Assembly: GCA_020161435.1 (NCBI GenBank)
Contig: JAIUNV010000002.1
Location: 248,001-312,000 of the forward strand
DNA: 64,000 nucleotides
DNA from: Bacteroidota bacterium
GTDB lineage: Bacteria > Bacteroidota > Bacteroidia > Chitinophagales > Chitinophagaceae
Direction of reading: 5' to 3'
Shown here: positions 28,191 through 36,254 of the stretch, in pieces
Numbering within the stretch: the first letter of the stretch is position 1
Layout of the letters: each line of letters opens with the position of its first letter
Translations under genes and position numbers: made by a program
Notes under the pieces: generated by a model
The model's input: only the letters and a program-made list of their open reading frames with translations
Told to the model about the DNA's origin: nothing
The model's database searches: none

Positions 28191-28259
28191 AAAAGATGTG
28201 TATAATTGGCTTGCAAAGTAGCGCCAATCAGCCTGACCACTACCCTATTTTTGGCGCCC

Positions 28260-30887
28260 ATGGCAAAAGGCAGTTCAGATACTCCATTGATGCAGCAGCA
28301 CCGGGCAATCAAGCAAAAATATCCCGATGCAATCCTGCTGTTCCGCGTAGGCGATTTTTACGAAACCTTCGGGCAAGATGCCGTGGTGGCCAGCCAGGTG
28401 CTGGGCATCACCCTCACCAAACGCAACAATGGCAGCGCCAGCGAAAATGAACTGGCCGGCTTTCCGCACCATGCCCTGGATACCTACCTGCACAAGCTGG
28501 TAAAAGCCGGTTACCGGGTTGCCATCTGCGATCAGCTGGAAGACCCCAAAACGGTAAAAGGCATTGTGAAACGTGGCGTAACCGAACTGGTAACGCCCGG
28601 CGTAGCCACCAACGACAAACTGCTCGAACACAACCGCAATAACTTTTTGGCGGGCCTGCATTTCAAAGACGACAATCAAATTGGCCTCGCCTTTCTCGAT
28701 ATTTCTACCGGCGAATTTTTCATTGCCGAAGGCGATAAAGAATACGCCGACAAACTACTGCAAAGCCTGCAGCCCGCCGAAGTGGTTTTTCAACGGCAGT
28801 ACCAAAAGCGTTTCAAAGAAACCTTTGGTCACCGCTTTTACACTTATGCGCTGGACGAATGGATTTTTGATGAAGCCTTTGCCCGGGAGAACATGCTGCG
28901 GCATTTTGGCACCCACAGCCTCAAAGGTTTTGGGGTGGAAGAAATGAGCCATGGCATCATAGCCGCCGGTGCCATTTTTCATTACCTCAAAGAAACAGAG
29001 CATCCCAACCTGCAACATATTACGCATGTGCAACGCATCAACCGCGATGAGCACATGTGGATGGACCGCTTTACCATTCGCAACCTCGAACTGGTGGGCA
29101 ATGGCAGCAGCGACCAACGCTGTCTGCTCGATGTGCTCGACAATACAGTGTCGCCCATGGGTGCCCGCCTGCTGAAACGCTGGCTGCTGATGCCCCTCAG
29201 CGATATCGGCAAAATCAATCAGCGGCTGGATGCCGTGGAATGGCTGATATCCCATACCGATACCCGCCAGCAAGTGCAGGCATCAGTAAAGCAGTGCGGC
29301 GATGTGGAGCGACTGGTGAGCAAAGTGCCGCTCAAAAAAATCAACCCACGGGAAGTATTGCATTTGGCCAAAGGCCTGCAGCAAATTGAGGTGCTCAAGC
29401 AAAGTCTGAGCCAGCAAAACAATGATTATTTGCAAAGGCTGGCCGATGCCTTAAATCCATGTCCGTTATTGTCGGACAATATACGGCGTACACTGGTCGA
29501 CAATCCGCCGGTGGCAGCCGGCAAGGGCAACCTCATTGCCACCGGTGTGCATGCCGAACTGGATGAGCTGCGCAGCATAGCCTCCGATGGCAAAAACTAC
29601 CTGGCCCGCCTGCAGCAAAGCGAAGCAGAGCAAACTGGCATCAGCTCGTTGAAAGTGGGTTTCAACAATGTGTTTGGCTACTACCTGGAGGTAACCAATG
29701 CCCACAAAAGCAAAGTGCCCGACAGCTGGATACGCAAGCAAACGCTGGTGAATGCCGAACGCTACATTACCCCGGAGCTGAAAACCTACGAGGAAAAAAT
29801 AACCGGCGCCGAAGAAAAAATACTCGCCATTGAGCAGGGCTTGTTTGATGAACTGCTCCGTGAGCTGCAAGATTATATGGCGCCCCTGCAAACAAACGGT
29901 CAGGTATTGGGGATACTCGATTGCCTTTGTTGTTTTGCGGCCAATGCCTTGCAATACCAATACCGCAAACCGGTACTCCACAACGGCGGCGCATTGATGA
30001 TAAAAGATGCCCGCCACCCGGTGATTGAAAGAACACTGGCTGCCGGAGAGCAATACGTGGCCAACGATATTGACCTCGACCCCGAAGGACAGCAAATCAT
30101 TATTTTGACCGGCCCCAACATGAGTGGTAAAAGTGCCTTGCTACGCCAAACAGCCTTGGTCACCCTGATGGCACACATGGGTAGTTTTGTGCCGGCTACA
30201 GAGGCGCAAATTCCACTCACCGATAAAATATTTACCCGGGTGGGTGCCAGCGACAACCTGAGTGGTGGCGAGAGCACGTTTATGGTGGAGATGAATGAAA
30301 CCGCCAGCATCATCAATAACCTCAGCAGCCGCAGTTTGGTATTGCTCGACGAAATTGGCCGTGGCACCAGCACCTACGATGGCATCAGCATAGCTTGGAG
30401 CATTGCGGAGTATTTGCACCACTGCCCGCAGGCACCCAAAACCTTGTTTGCCACCCACTACCACGAACTGAACGAGCTGGAAGAAAAACTACCGCGGATT
30501 AAAAACTACCACATCACCAACCGCGAAGTGGGCAACAAAATTATTTTTCTGCGCAAACTGGCGCCGGGTGGCAGTACCCACAGCTTTGGTATACATGTAG
30601 CCAAGCTGGCAGGCATGCCGCCAACACTCATAGACCGTGCCAATGAAATACTGAGCTGGCTGGAAACCAAACATGCCCACGACAACGAGGAAGGACAAAG
30701 CATGCAGCAAAAAGTAAAACAGCTGCAAGCCCCCAAAACCGATGCGCAAATGCAGCTCAGCATTTTTGATGCGCATACCGAAGTATTTACCGACATCCGC
30801 AGCATGCTCGAGGCAGTAGATATCAACAGATTGACGCCGGTAGAAGCCTTGCTGAAACTCAACGAGATTAAAAACAAATTGAAGTAA
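28260..30887 (+). CDS. mutS: DNA mismatch repair protein MutS
   Basis: 875 residues from ATG 28260 (MAKGSSDTPLMQQHRAIK); an upstream in-frame alternative start adds only non-conserved residues. Domain I has the mismatch-reading loop FRVGDFYETFGQDA with the stacking Phe and the Glu. The C-terminal ATPase has Walker A LTGPNMSGKSALLRQ, then DNLSGGESTFMVEM, Walker B LVLLDEIGRGTSTYDG and FATHYHEL. MutS recognises mispairs and recruits MutL in the cytoplasm. A -7-like TATTTTTG at 28246-28253 sits only 6 bp before the start. Confidence 0.98.
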   Translation: MAKGSSDTPLMQQHRAIKQKYPDAILLFRVGDFYETFGQDAVVASQVLGITLTKRNNGSASENELAGFPHHALDTYLHKLVKAGYRVAICDQLEDPKTVKGIVKRGVTELVTPGVATNDKLLEHNRNNFLAGLHFKDDNQIGLAFLDISTGEFFIAEGDKEYADKLLQSLQPAEVVFQRQYQKRFKETFGHRFYTYALDEWIFDEAFARENMLRHFGTHSLKGFGVEEMSHGIIAAGAIFHYLKETEHPNLQHITHVQRINRDEHMWMDRFTIRNLELVGNGSSDQRCLLDVLDNTVSPMGARLLKRWLLMPLSDIGKINQRLDAVEWLISHTDTRQQVQASVKQCGDVERLVSKVPLKKINPREVLHLAKGLQQIEVLKQSLSQQNNDYLQRLADALNPCPLLSDNIRRTLVDNPPVAAGKGNLIATGVHAELDELRSIASDGKNYLARLQQSEAEQTGISSLKVGFNNVFGYYLEVTNAHKSKVPDSWIRKQTLVNAERYITPELKTYEEKITGAEEKILAIEQGLFDELLRELQDYMAPLQTNGQVLGILDCLCCFAANALQYQYRKPVLHNGGALMIKDARHPVIERTLAAGEQYVANDIDLDPEGQQIIILTGPNMSGKSALLRQTALVTLMAHMGSFVPATEAQIPLTDKIFTRVGASDNLSGGESTFMVEMNETASIINNLSSRSLVLLDEIGRGTSTYDGISIAWSIAEYLHHCPQAPKTLFATHYHELNELEEKLPRIKNYHITNREVGNKIIFLRKLAPGGSTHSFGIHVAKLAGMPPTLIDRANEILSWLETKHAHDNEEGQSMQQKVKQLQAPKTDAQMQLSIFDAHTEVFTDIRSMLEAVDINRLTPVEALLKLNEIKNKLK

Positions 30888-30926
30888 AGCTGCATTTTAT
30901 TGATACAGTCAGTTGGATTATTTTTT

Positions 30927-31469
30927 TTAAGTTAGGCTTATGTAGTTCAGAATCTTTTCTATATCCTTTGATTCGCCTGGGTAAGGAGCTGTGAAATAAT
31001 AACTATTCACTTCATCTACTGGTCTAGCTTCTAAATCAAGATGATAATGTTTACTATAAAGCAGCAACATACATTCCCAAAAATGAATAATTGGAAGAAA
31101 CGGAGTTTTGTCCACATATTCGTTTAGGGCAGGCAAGCGAATATTTTCATAATCATGGTTTTCTGGATCTAAGTAATCAATTCCAAAGAGGCATAAATTC
31201 TCATCGAAAAAATCAATATGTTTCTTTATCCATTTCTTTACACTCGATTGCTCTAACGATTTGTTGACCCGTAATATAGCCTTAAGTTCTTCAATGGCTC
31301 GTTGTGAGTAATCACTAAACGCAAGGTTGTCCAAGAGTTCTTGGTAAATCTTTGATTTTTCTTGATTAGAGAGTTGAATATCATCTGGTAATAATTGCTG
31401 GCTATTCGGCAAAGAGTTAGAGGAAACAAATTGAATTAAATACTCAACATTTAAAATTGGCTTTTTCAT
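30927..31469 (-). CDS. Unknown A+T-rich protein
   Basis: 180 residues from ATG 31469. No signal peptide or membrane segment. The first 100 residues look helical and charged; the C-terminal part contains LPIIHFWECMLLLYSKHYHLDLEARPV. I do not recognise the family. Codon use is much more A+T-rich than in mutS 40 bp away, which suggests recent acquisition. It is divergent from the unknown gene at 31801-32931, with a 331-bp A+T-rich gap; the two may have arrived together, perhaps as an effector/immunity-like or cassette pair, but nothing in the sequence proves this. Confidence 0.7.
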   Translation of the reverse strand: MKKPILNVEYLIQFVSSNSLPNSQQLLPDDIQLSNQEKSKIYQELLDNLAFSDYSQRAIEELKAILRVNKSLEQSSVKKWIKKHIDFFDENLCLFGIDYLDPENHDYENIRLPALNEYVDKTPFLPIIHFWECMLLLYSKHYHLDLEARPVDEVNSYYFTAPYPGESKDIEKILNYISLT

Positions 31470-31800
31470 CTCTATTCACATTTTGAATCGGTTTGAAGAT
31501 TATGTGTAAACGTATTTATGAATTAAATAAGCATCACACCATTATGCCCAAAATACTTATTAAATTCAATTCTTCTTCTGCCCTGATTTCTCTTTTTCAC
31601 TCTCCAAGATATGTGCTCGATGGTTGTTATTAAAGGTAAAGGGCAGGTCGAATTGTAGAATTTCTGTGTTTTTTGCTCAAACAATGAGTTCTAAAAAAGT
31701 TAACTTGGGATTTGAACGAAAAGTGAGCTAATGTCTCATTCTTCATTCGATATTTTTTTTCATTAACCACTTTAATTAATCCTTAAATACCTGCCAATTA
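31470..31800. other. A+T-rich gap, no gene seen
   Basis: 331 bp between two divergent A+T-rich unknown genes. I see no tRNA, hairpin with T-run or conserved reading frame. It probably carries both promoters, but no convincing TAnnTTTG with a TTG at the right distance was found. Confidence 0.5.
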
Positions 31801-32931
31801 ATGAGCTACAGAGGAATGATAGGAATATATGGCCCTTCTAAAGCTATATGGTTTCCAAGTAAATCTTGGAAAAGCATATTCGATAGCATTTTAATTAATC
31901 AAGATATTGACAAGCAAGAACGTGTAAGAATTGTAAATGAAATCATTGAATTACTATTGTGTGCTCCTCTGCTTCAAGAAATTGAAGATGATTTAAAGCG
32001 TCTCGGAAATCGGCAATTAACTCAAAATCGCATAGATCTCACTGAATTGATATCTAATACTTTTGAAAGTATTATTGAAGGCAAAAATACATCCGAGATT
32101 CTGGCTGCTATTCACGATTGTTATTTCCTGGATTTTTATGAATTCTTCAGCAGCGAAACTCATAAACTGGAGATCAAGAGATGCTTGTCTATATTAATTG
32201 ACCATTGTCCGGAAGACATTAAGTATTATCCGAGAACGATTAATATTCTTGAAGAGCTTACTTCTATTCATCTTAATTTTTTCGCCTTGATGTCAAGAGA
32301 TCAAGGTGCAGTTTGTTACAACCCTGGTTATCCCCAGTTCTATTTCCACGAATTTTTAACTCAAGGCTACTTCTACGTCCAAAGTGATAAATTCTGTTTT
32401 GATTTCAGTTTTCCAGTAGATAATCCATATGGCCGTATTAACGAATCCAAATTAAGTTTTGAATATGATAGAATCATAGAAATTATTTCAAGGGATATTT
32501 TTGCTTACCCAAGCGTTCACAAAATACTTTCTTTAAATAAGGATCTTAATTTGGAGTGGAGATTTGAGAAATATCATCCTTATGAAAAGATTAAGTTTGG
32601 AATGCATAGCGGCAAACTAATTTATGAAGTGCCTCCTGATTATTTGCTTTGGCTAGTTCAAAGCAAACCTGAGTTTATTTTAAATGAAATGTATTTTGTG
32701 GGTTTCATGTCGTTGTATATCGATTCTGATAAATCCGAAATAGTTAACTCTATTTGGTATAAATTATTTGCCACAAATAGGAACAAGCTTTTTCTTTTGA
32801 AGTTAATCTCTAGTAATAGAGGGATTATGGAACAGTGGCGGGAAAAAGATAATTCACGTTGGCATAATGATTGGACTGCTCGTGATGCATTTGATGATGA
32901 TGATCAGTATAGGGAATGGCTCAATCATTAA
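31801..32931 (+). CDS. Unknown A+T-rich protein with an ExoX-C/DUF3820-like motif
   Basis: 376 residues from ATG 31801. No signal peptide or membrane segment. Residues about 263-290 read KIKFGMHSGKLIYEVPPDYL followed by LWLVQSKP. This resembles the small module found at the C-terminus of exodeoxyribonuclease X and in DUF3820 proteins (GKHKG, then P-x-x-YL-x-W). The rest, about 250 N-terminal residues of helical, Leu/Ile-rich sequence, is unrecognised. The tail is acidic (DAFDDDDQYREW). Strong A+T bias relative to flanking genes suggests horizontal transfer. Function unknown; a nucleic-acid link is suggested only by the small module. Confidence 0.72.
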   Translation: MSYRGMIGIYGPSKAIWFPSKSWKSIFDSILINQDIDKQERVRIVNEIIELLLCAPLLQEIEDDLKRLGNRQLTQNRIDLTELISNTFESIIEGKNTSEILAAIHDCYFLDFYEFFSSETHKLEIKRCLSILIDHCPEDIKYYPRTINILEELTSIHLNFFALMSRDQGAVCYNPGYPQFYFHEFLTQGYFYVQSDKFCFDFSFPVDNPYGRINESKLSFEYDRIIEIISRDIFAYPSVHKILSLNKDLNLEWRFEKYHPYEKIKFGMHSGKLIYEVPPDYLLWLVQSKPEFILNEMYFVGFMSLYIDSDKSEIVNSIWYKLFATNRNKLFLLKLISSNRGIMEQWREKDNSRWHNDWTARDAFDDDDQYREWLNH

Positions 32932-32967
32932 TTATACCCTCTTCTACCCCAGCTTCCCCTGCTACCG

Positions 32968-32995
32968 CCAGTGTTCCGCCCAAGCGGGTCACTGG
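32968..32995. terminator. Hairpin between the unknown gene and the convergent secreted-protein gene
   Basis: Outer stem CCAGTG/CACTGG and inner stem CCGC/GCGG. There is no good T-run on either side; it may end transcription of both converging genes or belong to the dispersed repeat at 32986-33028. Confidence 0.35.
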
Positions 32996-33028
32996 TGAAT
33001 GTGCAAACTGCCGGACTGTTTCCGGATT
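32986..33028 (+). repeat. Dispersed ~42-bp repeat, copy 1
   Basis: Contains CTGCCGGACTGT and TCCGGATT, which fold into a hairpin (33011-33025). A second copy stands at 34253-34299, with matching flanks (CACTxGTGAxT upstream). Confidence 0.55.
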
Positions 33029-33044
33029 GGTGAATAGACTCACA

Positions 33045-33728
33045 TCACTCATGCGTATTGATGTACGCCAATAAAGCCATCCAGTCTTGTTCTGATTTGG
33101 GTTTGCCTGCCTGTTGCAGATAGGCGGCCAACAATGGATGGCGGATAACAGTCGCAGGATTGGTTTTCTTCGACACAGGTTGCAGCTGTTGTGCTTGTAC
33201 ATCATACAGGCACCATTCGCTGGTTTGCTTGTACTCCTGATTGATGGTGGTGCCGTAGGTAGCAATATCCACTTTGTTTTTGCGGATGTAATTGAGCAAT
33301 TGGTAGCGGGGCCCATCTGCCAGCACCTGGTACAAAGTGGTAGCCGGTCTGTCGCGAAAAACCGGATAGCCCGTACGGAACTGGTACCTCAACGAGTCGT
33401 CGTTGTCGGGGAAAGCCAGTTGGCATTCTGCCACGGGTTCGGCAAACTGGTAATACTGCCCGTTGAAGATGAAATACAACGCATTGTTGTACAAATCCAC
33501 CTGCAAATCGAAGCCACTCACCCGGTTGCCGTTTTTGAGTTTCACCCATCCCTTGGCGGTTACTTCGTGCAAAAAGGGAAATCCCTTCACGTTGTCTTTG
33601 CCCACATTGGGCAACACCCGGCCCATTTCATCAATCTTCATCAAAAACGGGTTCGACTGTGCCGCAGCGGTTTGCCCCAGCACCCGGCCGGCTATCAGCA
33701 TCAACGATACCAAAACAAGTTGCTTCAT
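33045..33728 (-). CDS. Unknown exported protein
   Basis: 227 residues from ATG 33728. Signal peptide MKQLVLVSLMLIAGRVLGQ. The mature part is beta-rich with several Tyr/Phe: ALYFIFNGQYYQFAEPVAEC and NPFLMKIDEMGRVLPNVG. The C-terminus (HPLLAAYLQQAGKPKSEQDW) is helical. There is no lipobox or sorting domain. The general look is that of small Chitinophagaceae periplasmic proteins of unknown role. It is divergent from 33808-34245, with 79 bp between the starts. Codon use is normal for the window, unlike the two A+T-rich genes before it. Confidence 0.8.
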   Translation of the reverse strand: MKQLVLVSLMLIAGRVLGQTAAAQSNPFLMKIDEMGRVLPNVGKDNVKGFPFLHEVTAKGWVKLKNGNRVSGFDLQVDLYNNALYFIFNGQYYQFAEPVAECQLAFPDNDDSLRYQFRTGYPVFRDRPATTLYQVLADGPRYQLLNYIRKNKVDIATYGTTINQEYKQTSEWCLYDVQAQQLQPVSKKTNPATVIRHPLLAAYLQQAGKPKSEQDWMALLAYINTHE

Positions 33729-33807
33729 TCATGGAAAATACGAAATGCTTTCCTTACTCCTCGCCTGCTTAGAAAGGATGATTCCAGTACATTTATCCAC
33801 TCAAACA

Positions 33808-34245
33808 ATGAATATCCAATTATCAGTCGGACAGTGGCAAGGCTTCTATACATATGGAGCTTCTTATGGCCAATTACTGGAAGGTCAGGAAGTAGAATTC
33901 AGATTGTTTATTGAGCAGTACAACAACGGCGTCTTTTCTGGAAAAATTATTGATTGGGATGGCGTTGGCGCTGAAGGTGAAGTTGCCATTGTAGAAGGCT
34001 TTTTGGAAGGCAATTTGATTAGTTTTAAAAAGACCTATGCCCATTATCTGGAAATAGATGAATGGGGCAACAGCTTTGCAGCTGAAGATATTCCGGGGCA
34101 TACTGTTTTTTATGAAGGTTCCTTCAATAAGGAACTGAATCAATTTGATGGTAAATGGGAAATCATCGAACAAGAGTACCATACGCCAGTTGCCACCTAC
34201 GAAATGTTAGCATCAGGTACCTGGCGATTACTGCATGTAGATTAA
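33808..34245 (+). CDS. Unknown small cytoplasmic protein
   Basis: 145 residues from ATG 33808 (MNIQLSVGQWQGFYTYG); the reading frame is open further upstream but that part overlaps the divergent gene. No signal peptide. Alternating hydrophobic pattern (FSGKIIDWDGVGAEGEVAIV, then ISFKKTYAHYLEID and TVFYEGSFN) suggests an all-beta barrel, perhaps lipocalin-like. I cannot assign a family. It is followed by the palindrome-rich stretch leading to tRNA-Ala. Confidence 0.7.
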   Translation: MNIQLSVGQWQGFYTYGASYGQLLEGQEVEFRLFIEQYNNGVFSGKIIDWDGVGAEGEVAIVEGFLEGNLISFKKTYAHYLEIDEWGNSFAAEDIPGHTVFYEGSFNKELNQFDGKWEIIEQEYHTPVATYEMLASGTWRLLHVD

Positions 34246-34252
34246 CCCTCGA

Positions 34253-34299
34253 GGCGGAACACTTGTGACTACAGAAACCTGCCGGACTGTGTCCGGATT
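34253..34299 (+). repeat. Dispersed ~42-bp repeat, copy 2
   Basis: Hairpin CCGGAC-TGT-GTCCGG at 34282-34296, flanked by the same bases as copy 1 (CACTxGTGAxT upstream, ATT downstream). The two copies are in the same orientation and bracket the genes at 33045-34245. Confidence 0.55.
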
Positions 34300-34346
34300 A
34301 TTTTACATCAAGGGTAAACAGAAGAATCATAATCAGTCTATGAAAC

Positions 34347-34363
34347 GCCCGATACAATCGGGC
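34347..34363. repeat. Hairpin related to the GATAGCTATC palindrome
   Basis: GCCCGATACAATCGGGC: 7-bp arms with loop ACA, close to the 18-bp palindrome found at 34413 and 34640. Confidence 0.5.
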
Positions 34364-34369
34364 AAATTT

Positions 34370-34414
34370 GAACTGGCACAAGTGGCCTGCTGAGCAGCAC
34401 ACTTGCGCCAGTTC
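34370..34414. repeat. Large stem-loop with 15-base arms
   Basis: Arms GAACTGGCACAAGTG and CACTTGCGCCAGTTC pair at 14 of 15 positions around a loop that itself contains CTGCTGAGCAG. It directly abuts the palindrome at 34413-34430. Confidence 0.55.
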
Positions 34415-34430
34415 CCGATAGCTATCGGGA
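34413..34430. repeat. 18-bp perfect palindrome, copy 1
   Basis: TCCCGATAGCTATCGGGA, identical to 34640-34657. Here it joins a T-arm-like fragment of tRNA-Ala. Confidence 0.8.
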
Positions 34431-34475
34431 GAACCGATGACCTCCTCGACTTAGTCGAGGCGCCACAGCATGCTG
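34431..34475 (-). pseudogene. tRNA-Ala-like fragment (T-arm to anticodon-arm half)
   Basis: GAACCGATGACCTC (34431-34444) is identical to the T-arm/variable part of tRNA-Ala at 34544-34557. After it comes a replaced hairpin, CCTCGAC-TTA-GTCGAGG (34444-34460), where the anticodon arm would be, then GCGC as in the real tRNA. The T-loop position is taken by the 18-bp palindrome. It is not a functional tRNA: no acceptor stem and no U33. Confidence 0.4.
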
Positions 34476-34488
34476 ACTTGTATCAAAC

Positions 34489-34516
34489 AAAAAAGGCTCA
34501 CAAAATGTGAACCTTT
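34489..34516 (-). terminator. Terminator after tRNA-Ala
   Basis: On the minus strand, stem AAAGGTTCACA/TGTGAGCCTTT (one mismatch) with an AT loop, followed by TTTTTTG, 10 bp past the 3' end of the tRNA. Confidence 0.75.
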
Positions 34517-34526
34517 CTTTTTGATG

Positions 34527-34600
<74 letters not shown>

Positions 34601-34639
34601 TTCTTGTAAGAACTTCCATTCAAGCTTTTTTTACCAGCC

Positions 34640-34671
34640 TCCCGATAGCTATCGGGATGAGCTAATCCCCC
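34640..34671 (-). repeat. 18-bp palindrome copy 2 fused to a tRNA-Ala 5' fragment
   Basis: 34640-34657 repeats the palindrome TCCCGATAGCTATCGGGA. 34658-34671 is identical to the first 14 bases of tRNA-Ala (GGGGGATTAGCTCA on the minus strand, real copy at 34587-34600). The palindrome stands where the D-loop would be. Confidence 0.6.
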
Positions 34672-34725
34672 TGAATGGGCGGCAAAAATAGGGGCACAAA
34701 TCAATTCACCAAAATATCTTTTCAA

Positions 34726-34758
34726 AAAAAATACCGGCATGTACTGCCGGTATTTTTT
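34726..34758 (-). terminator. Terminator after gltA
   Basis: Stem TACCGGCA/TGCCGGTA extended by A and T runs (14-base arms), loop TGTAC. On the minus strand it begins 18 bp past the gltA stop and is followed by TTTTTT. Confidence 0.9.
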
Positions 34759-34776
34759 GGGTATCACAAGGGCGAA

Positions 34777-36102
34777 TTATTCACCCCAAATTTCATCTTC
34801 ACCATTCAGCCATTTCTTCACCAAATCGGTGGTTACACTCTTCGGACGCTCAATGGGCAAGCCCAGTGCACGGTCCCAAATGAGGCTGGCCAATACACCC
34901 ATGGCACGGCTTACAGCAAAGAGCACGGTGTAGAACTCGTACTCCTTCATGCCGAAGTGTACCAGCAGCGCACCGCTATGCGCATCTACGTTTGGCCAGG
35001 GGTTTTTCACCTTGCCGAGGCTTTCCAAAATGGGTGGTACTACTTCATAAATCTTCCATACAGTACGGCAGAGCTTGTCTTCCCGCATGTACTTTTTACC
35101 AAACTCCATTTGTGCTGTATAGCGGGGGTCGGTTTGGCGCAATACAGCGTGGCCATAGCCGGGCACTACTTTTCCTTCCGACAGGGTTTGGCGTACGTAG
35201 TTTTCTATCTGGTCATGCGTGGGCAAATCGGTGCCCAGCTTTTCCTGCATTTCAAAAATCCACTTAATCACTTCCTGATTGGCAAGGCCGTGCAGCGGTC
35301 CGGCAAGGCCGTTCATACCGGCGGCGTAGGCCAGGTAAGGATCGCTGAGGGCAGAACCAACAAGGTGCGTGGTATGAGCACTCACGTTGCCACCTTCGTG
35401 GTCGGCGTGGATGGTCATGTACAAACGCATCAGTTCTTTAAACTTATCGTCGTTGAAGCCGAGCATGTGTGCCAGGTTACCACTCCAGTCCATCATACCA
35501 TCGGGGGTAATGTCTTCACCGTTGTGGTATTTACGCCGATAGATATAAGCAGCCAAACGAGGCAAACGGGCCAGCAAAATCAGGCTGTCATCAAAAGTGG
35601 CTTCCCAGTAATCTTTTTTCGACATGCCCTGGCTGTAGCGCTTCATAAAGCAGCTCTCCGTTTGCAAAGCCATTACACCCGTTACAAACATGGTCATGGG
35701 GTGCGTGGTGAGTGGCATGGAGTCGATGATTTTGAACACGTGGTTGGGCACGTGGCTCTTGCGCTGCAACACATCGGTTACATGCTGCACATCTTCTTCG
35801 GTGGGTATTTCACCAATGAGCATCAGGTAAAACAATCCTTCAGGAAGCGGTTCGGTACCGCCGGGCACTTTGGGCAGTTTTTCGCGAAGCTCAGGAATGC
35901 TGTAGCCGCGAAAACGGATGCCTTCCTGTGCGTCGAGCAATGAAGTTTCGGTAACCAGGCCGGTGATACCCCGCATGCCCTGGTAGATTTGTGATAAGGT
36001 TACTTCTCCGATTTTCTTTCCGCCATGCTCTTTCAAAATCGATTTGATTTCAGCAGAGGCGATATCGGCTTTGGCTCTGAATCGTTCCTTTAAAATGCCC
36101 AT
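34777..36102 (-). CDS. gltA: Citrate synthase, eukaryotic/mitochondrial-like type
   Basis: 441 residues from ATG 36102. The catalytic set is visible: His in NGLAGPLHGLANQEV, His in PGYGHAVLRQTDPR and Asp in PNVDAHSGALL. The stretch DHEGGNVSAHTTHLVGSALS and the length, without the extra N-terminal NADH-binding region of Gram-negative type II enzymes, match the mitochondrial citrate synthase group, which many Bacteroidota carry. It condenses oxaloacetate and acetyl-CoA in the TCA cycle. A good promoter lies upstream and a terminator downstream, so it is probably monocistronic. Confidence 0.96.
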   Translation of the reverse strand: MGILKERFRAKADIASAEIKSILKEHGGKKIGEVTLSQIYQGMRGITGLVTETSLLDAQEGIRFRGYSIPELREKLPKVPGGTEPLPEGLFYLMLIGEIPTEEDVQHVTDVLQRKSHVPNHVFKIIDSMPLTTHPMTMFVTGVMALQTESCFMKRYSQGMSKKDYWEATFDDSLILLARLPRLAAYIYRRKYHNGEDITPDGMMDWSGNLAHMLGFNDDKFKELMRLYMTIHADHEGGNVSAHTTHLVGSALSDPYLAYAAGMNGLAGPLHGLANQEVIKWIFEMQEKLGTDLPTHDQIENYVRQTLSEGKVVPGYGHAVLRQTDPRYTAQMEFGKKYMREDKLCRTVWKIYEVVPPILESLGKVKNPWPNVDAHSGALLVHFGMKEYEFYTVLFAVSRAMGVLASLIWDRALGLPIERPKSVTTDLVKKWLNGEDEIWGE

Positions 36103-36154
36103 GTGTTAATCGTATTTAGATAAATTCCTGAATATTACTGTGTTGGAAGGGCTC

Positions 36155-36181
36155 CAAAGTTAATTGAATGCGCCCAAGCAA
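36155..36181 (-). promoter_or_regulatory. Promoter of gltA
   Basis: On the minus strand TTGCTTGG is followed after about 16 bp by TAACTTTG, a match to the Bacteroidota -33 TTG and -7 TAnnTTTG boxes. The leader would be about 45 nt. Confidence 0.6.
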
Positions 36182-36254
36182 TAACAGCTACTGAAAACGA
36201 TTGTTCCACATTTTGAGAATTTTCATATTTCATAACTGTTGCTTATTCATTTCT

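Noticed and set aside
28246..28260. Leaderless mutS transcript driven by TATTTTTG directly before the start codon.
   Set aside because: No TTG -33 box at the right distance, so the promoter call is too weak.
34675..35943. A 422-codon open frame on the plus strand opposite gltA.
   Set aside because: It is the antisense of a gene with clear citrate synthase motifs and encodes no recognisable protein.
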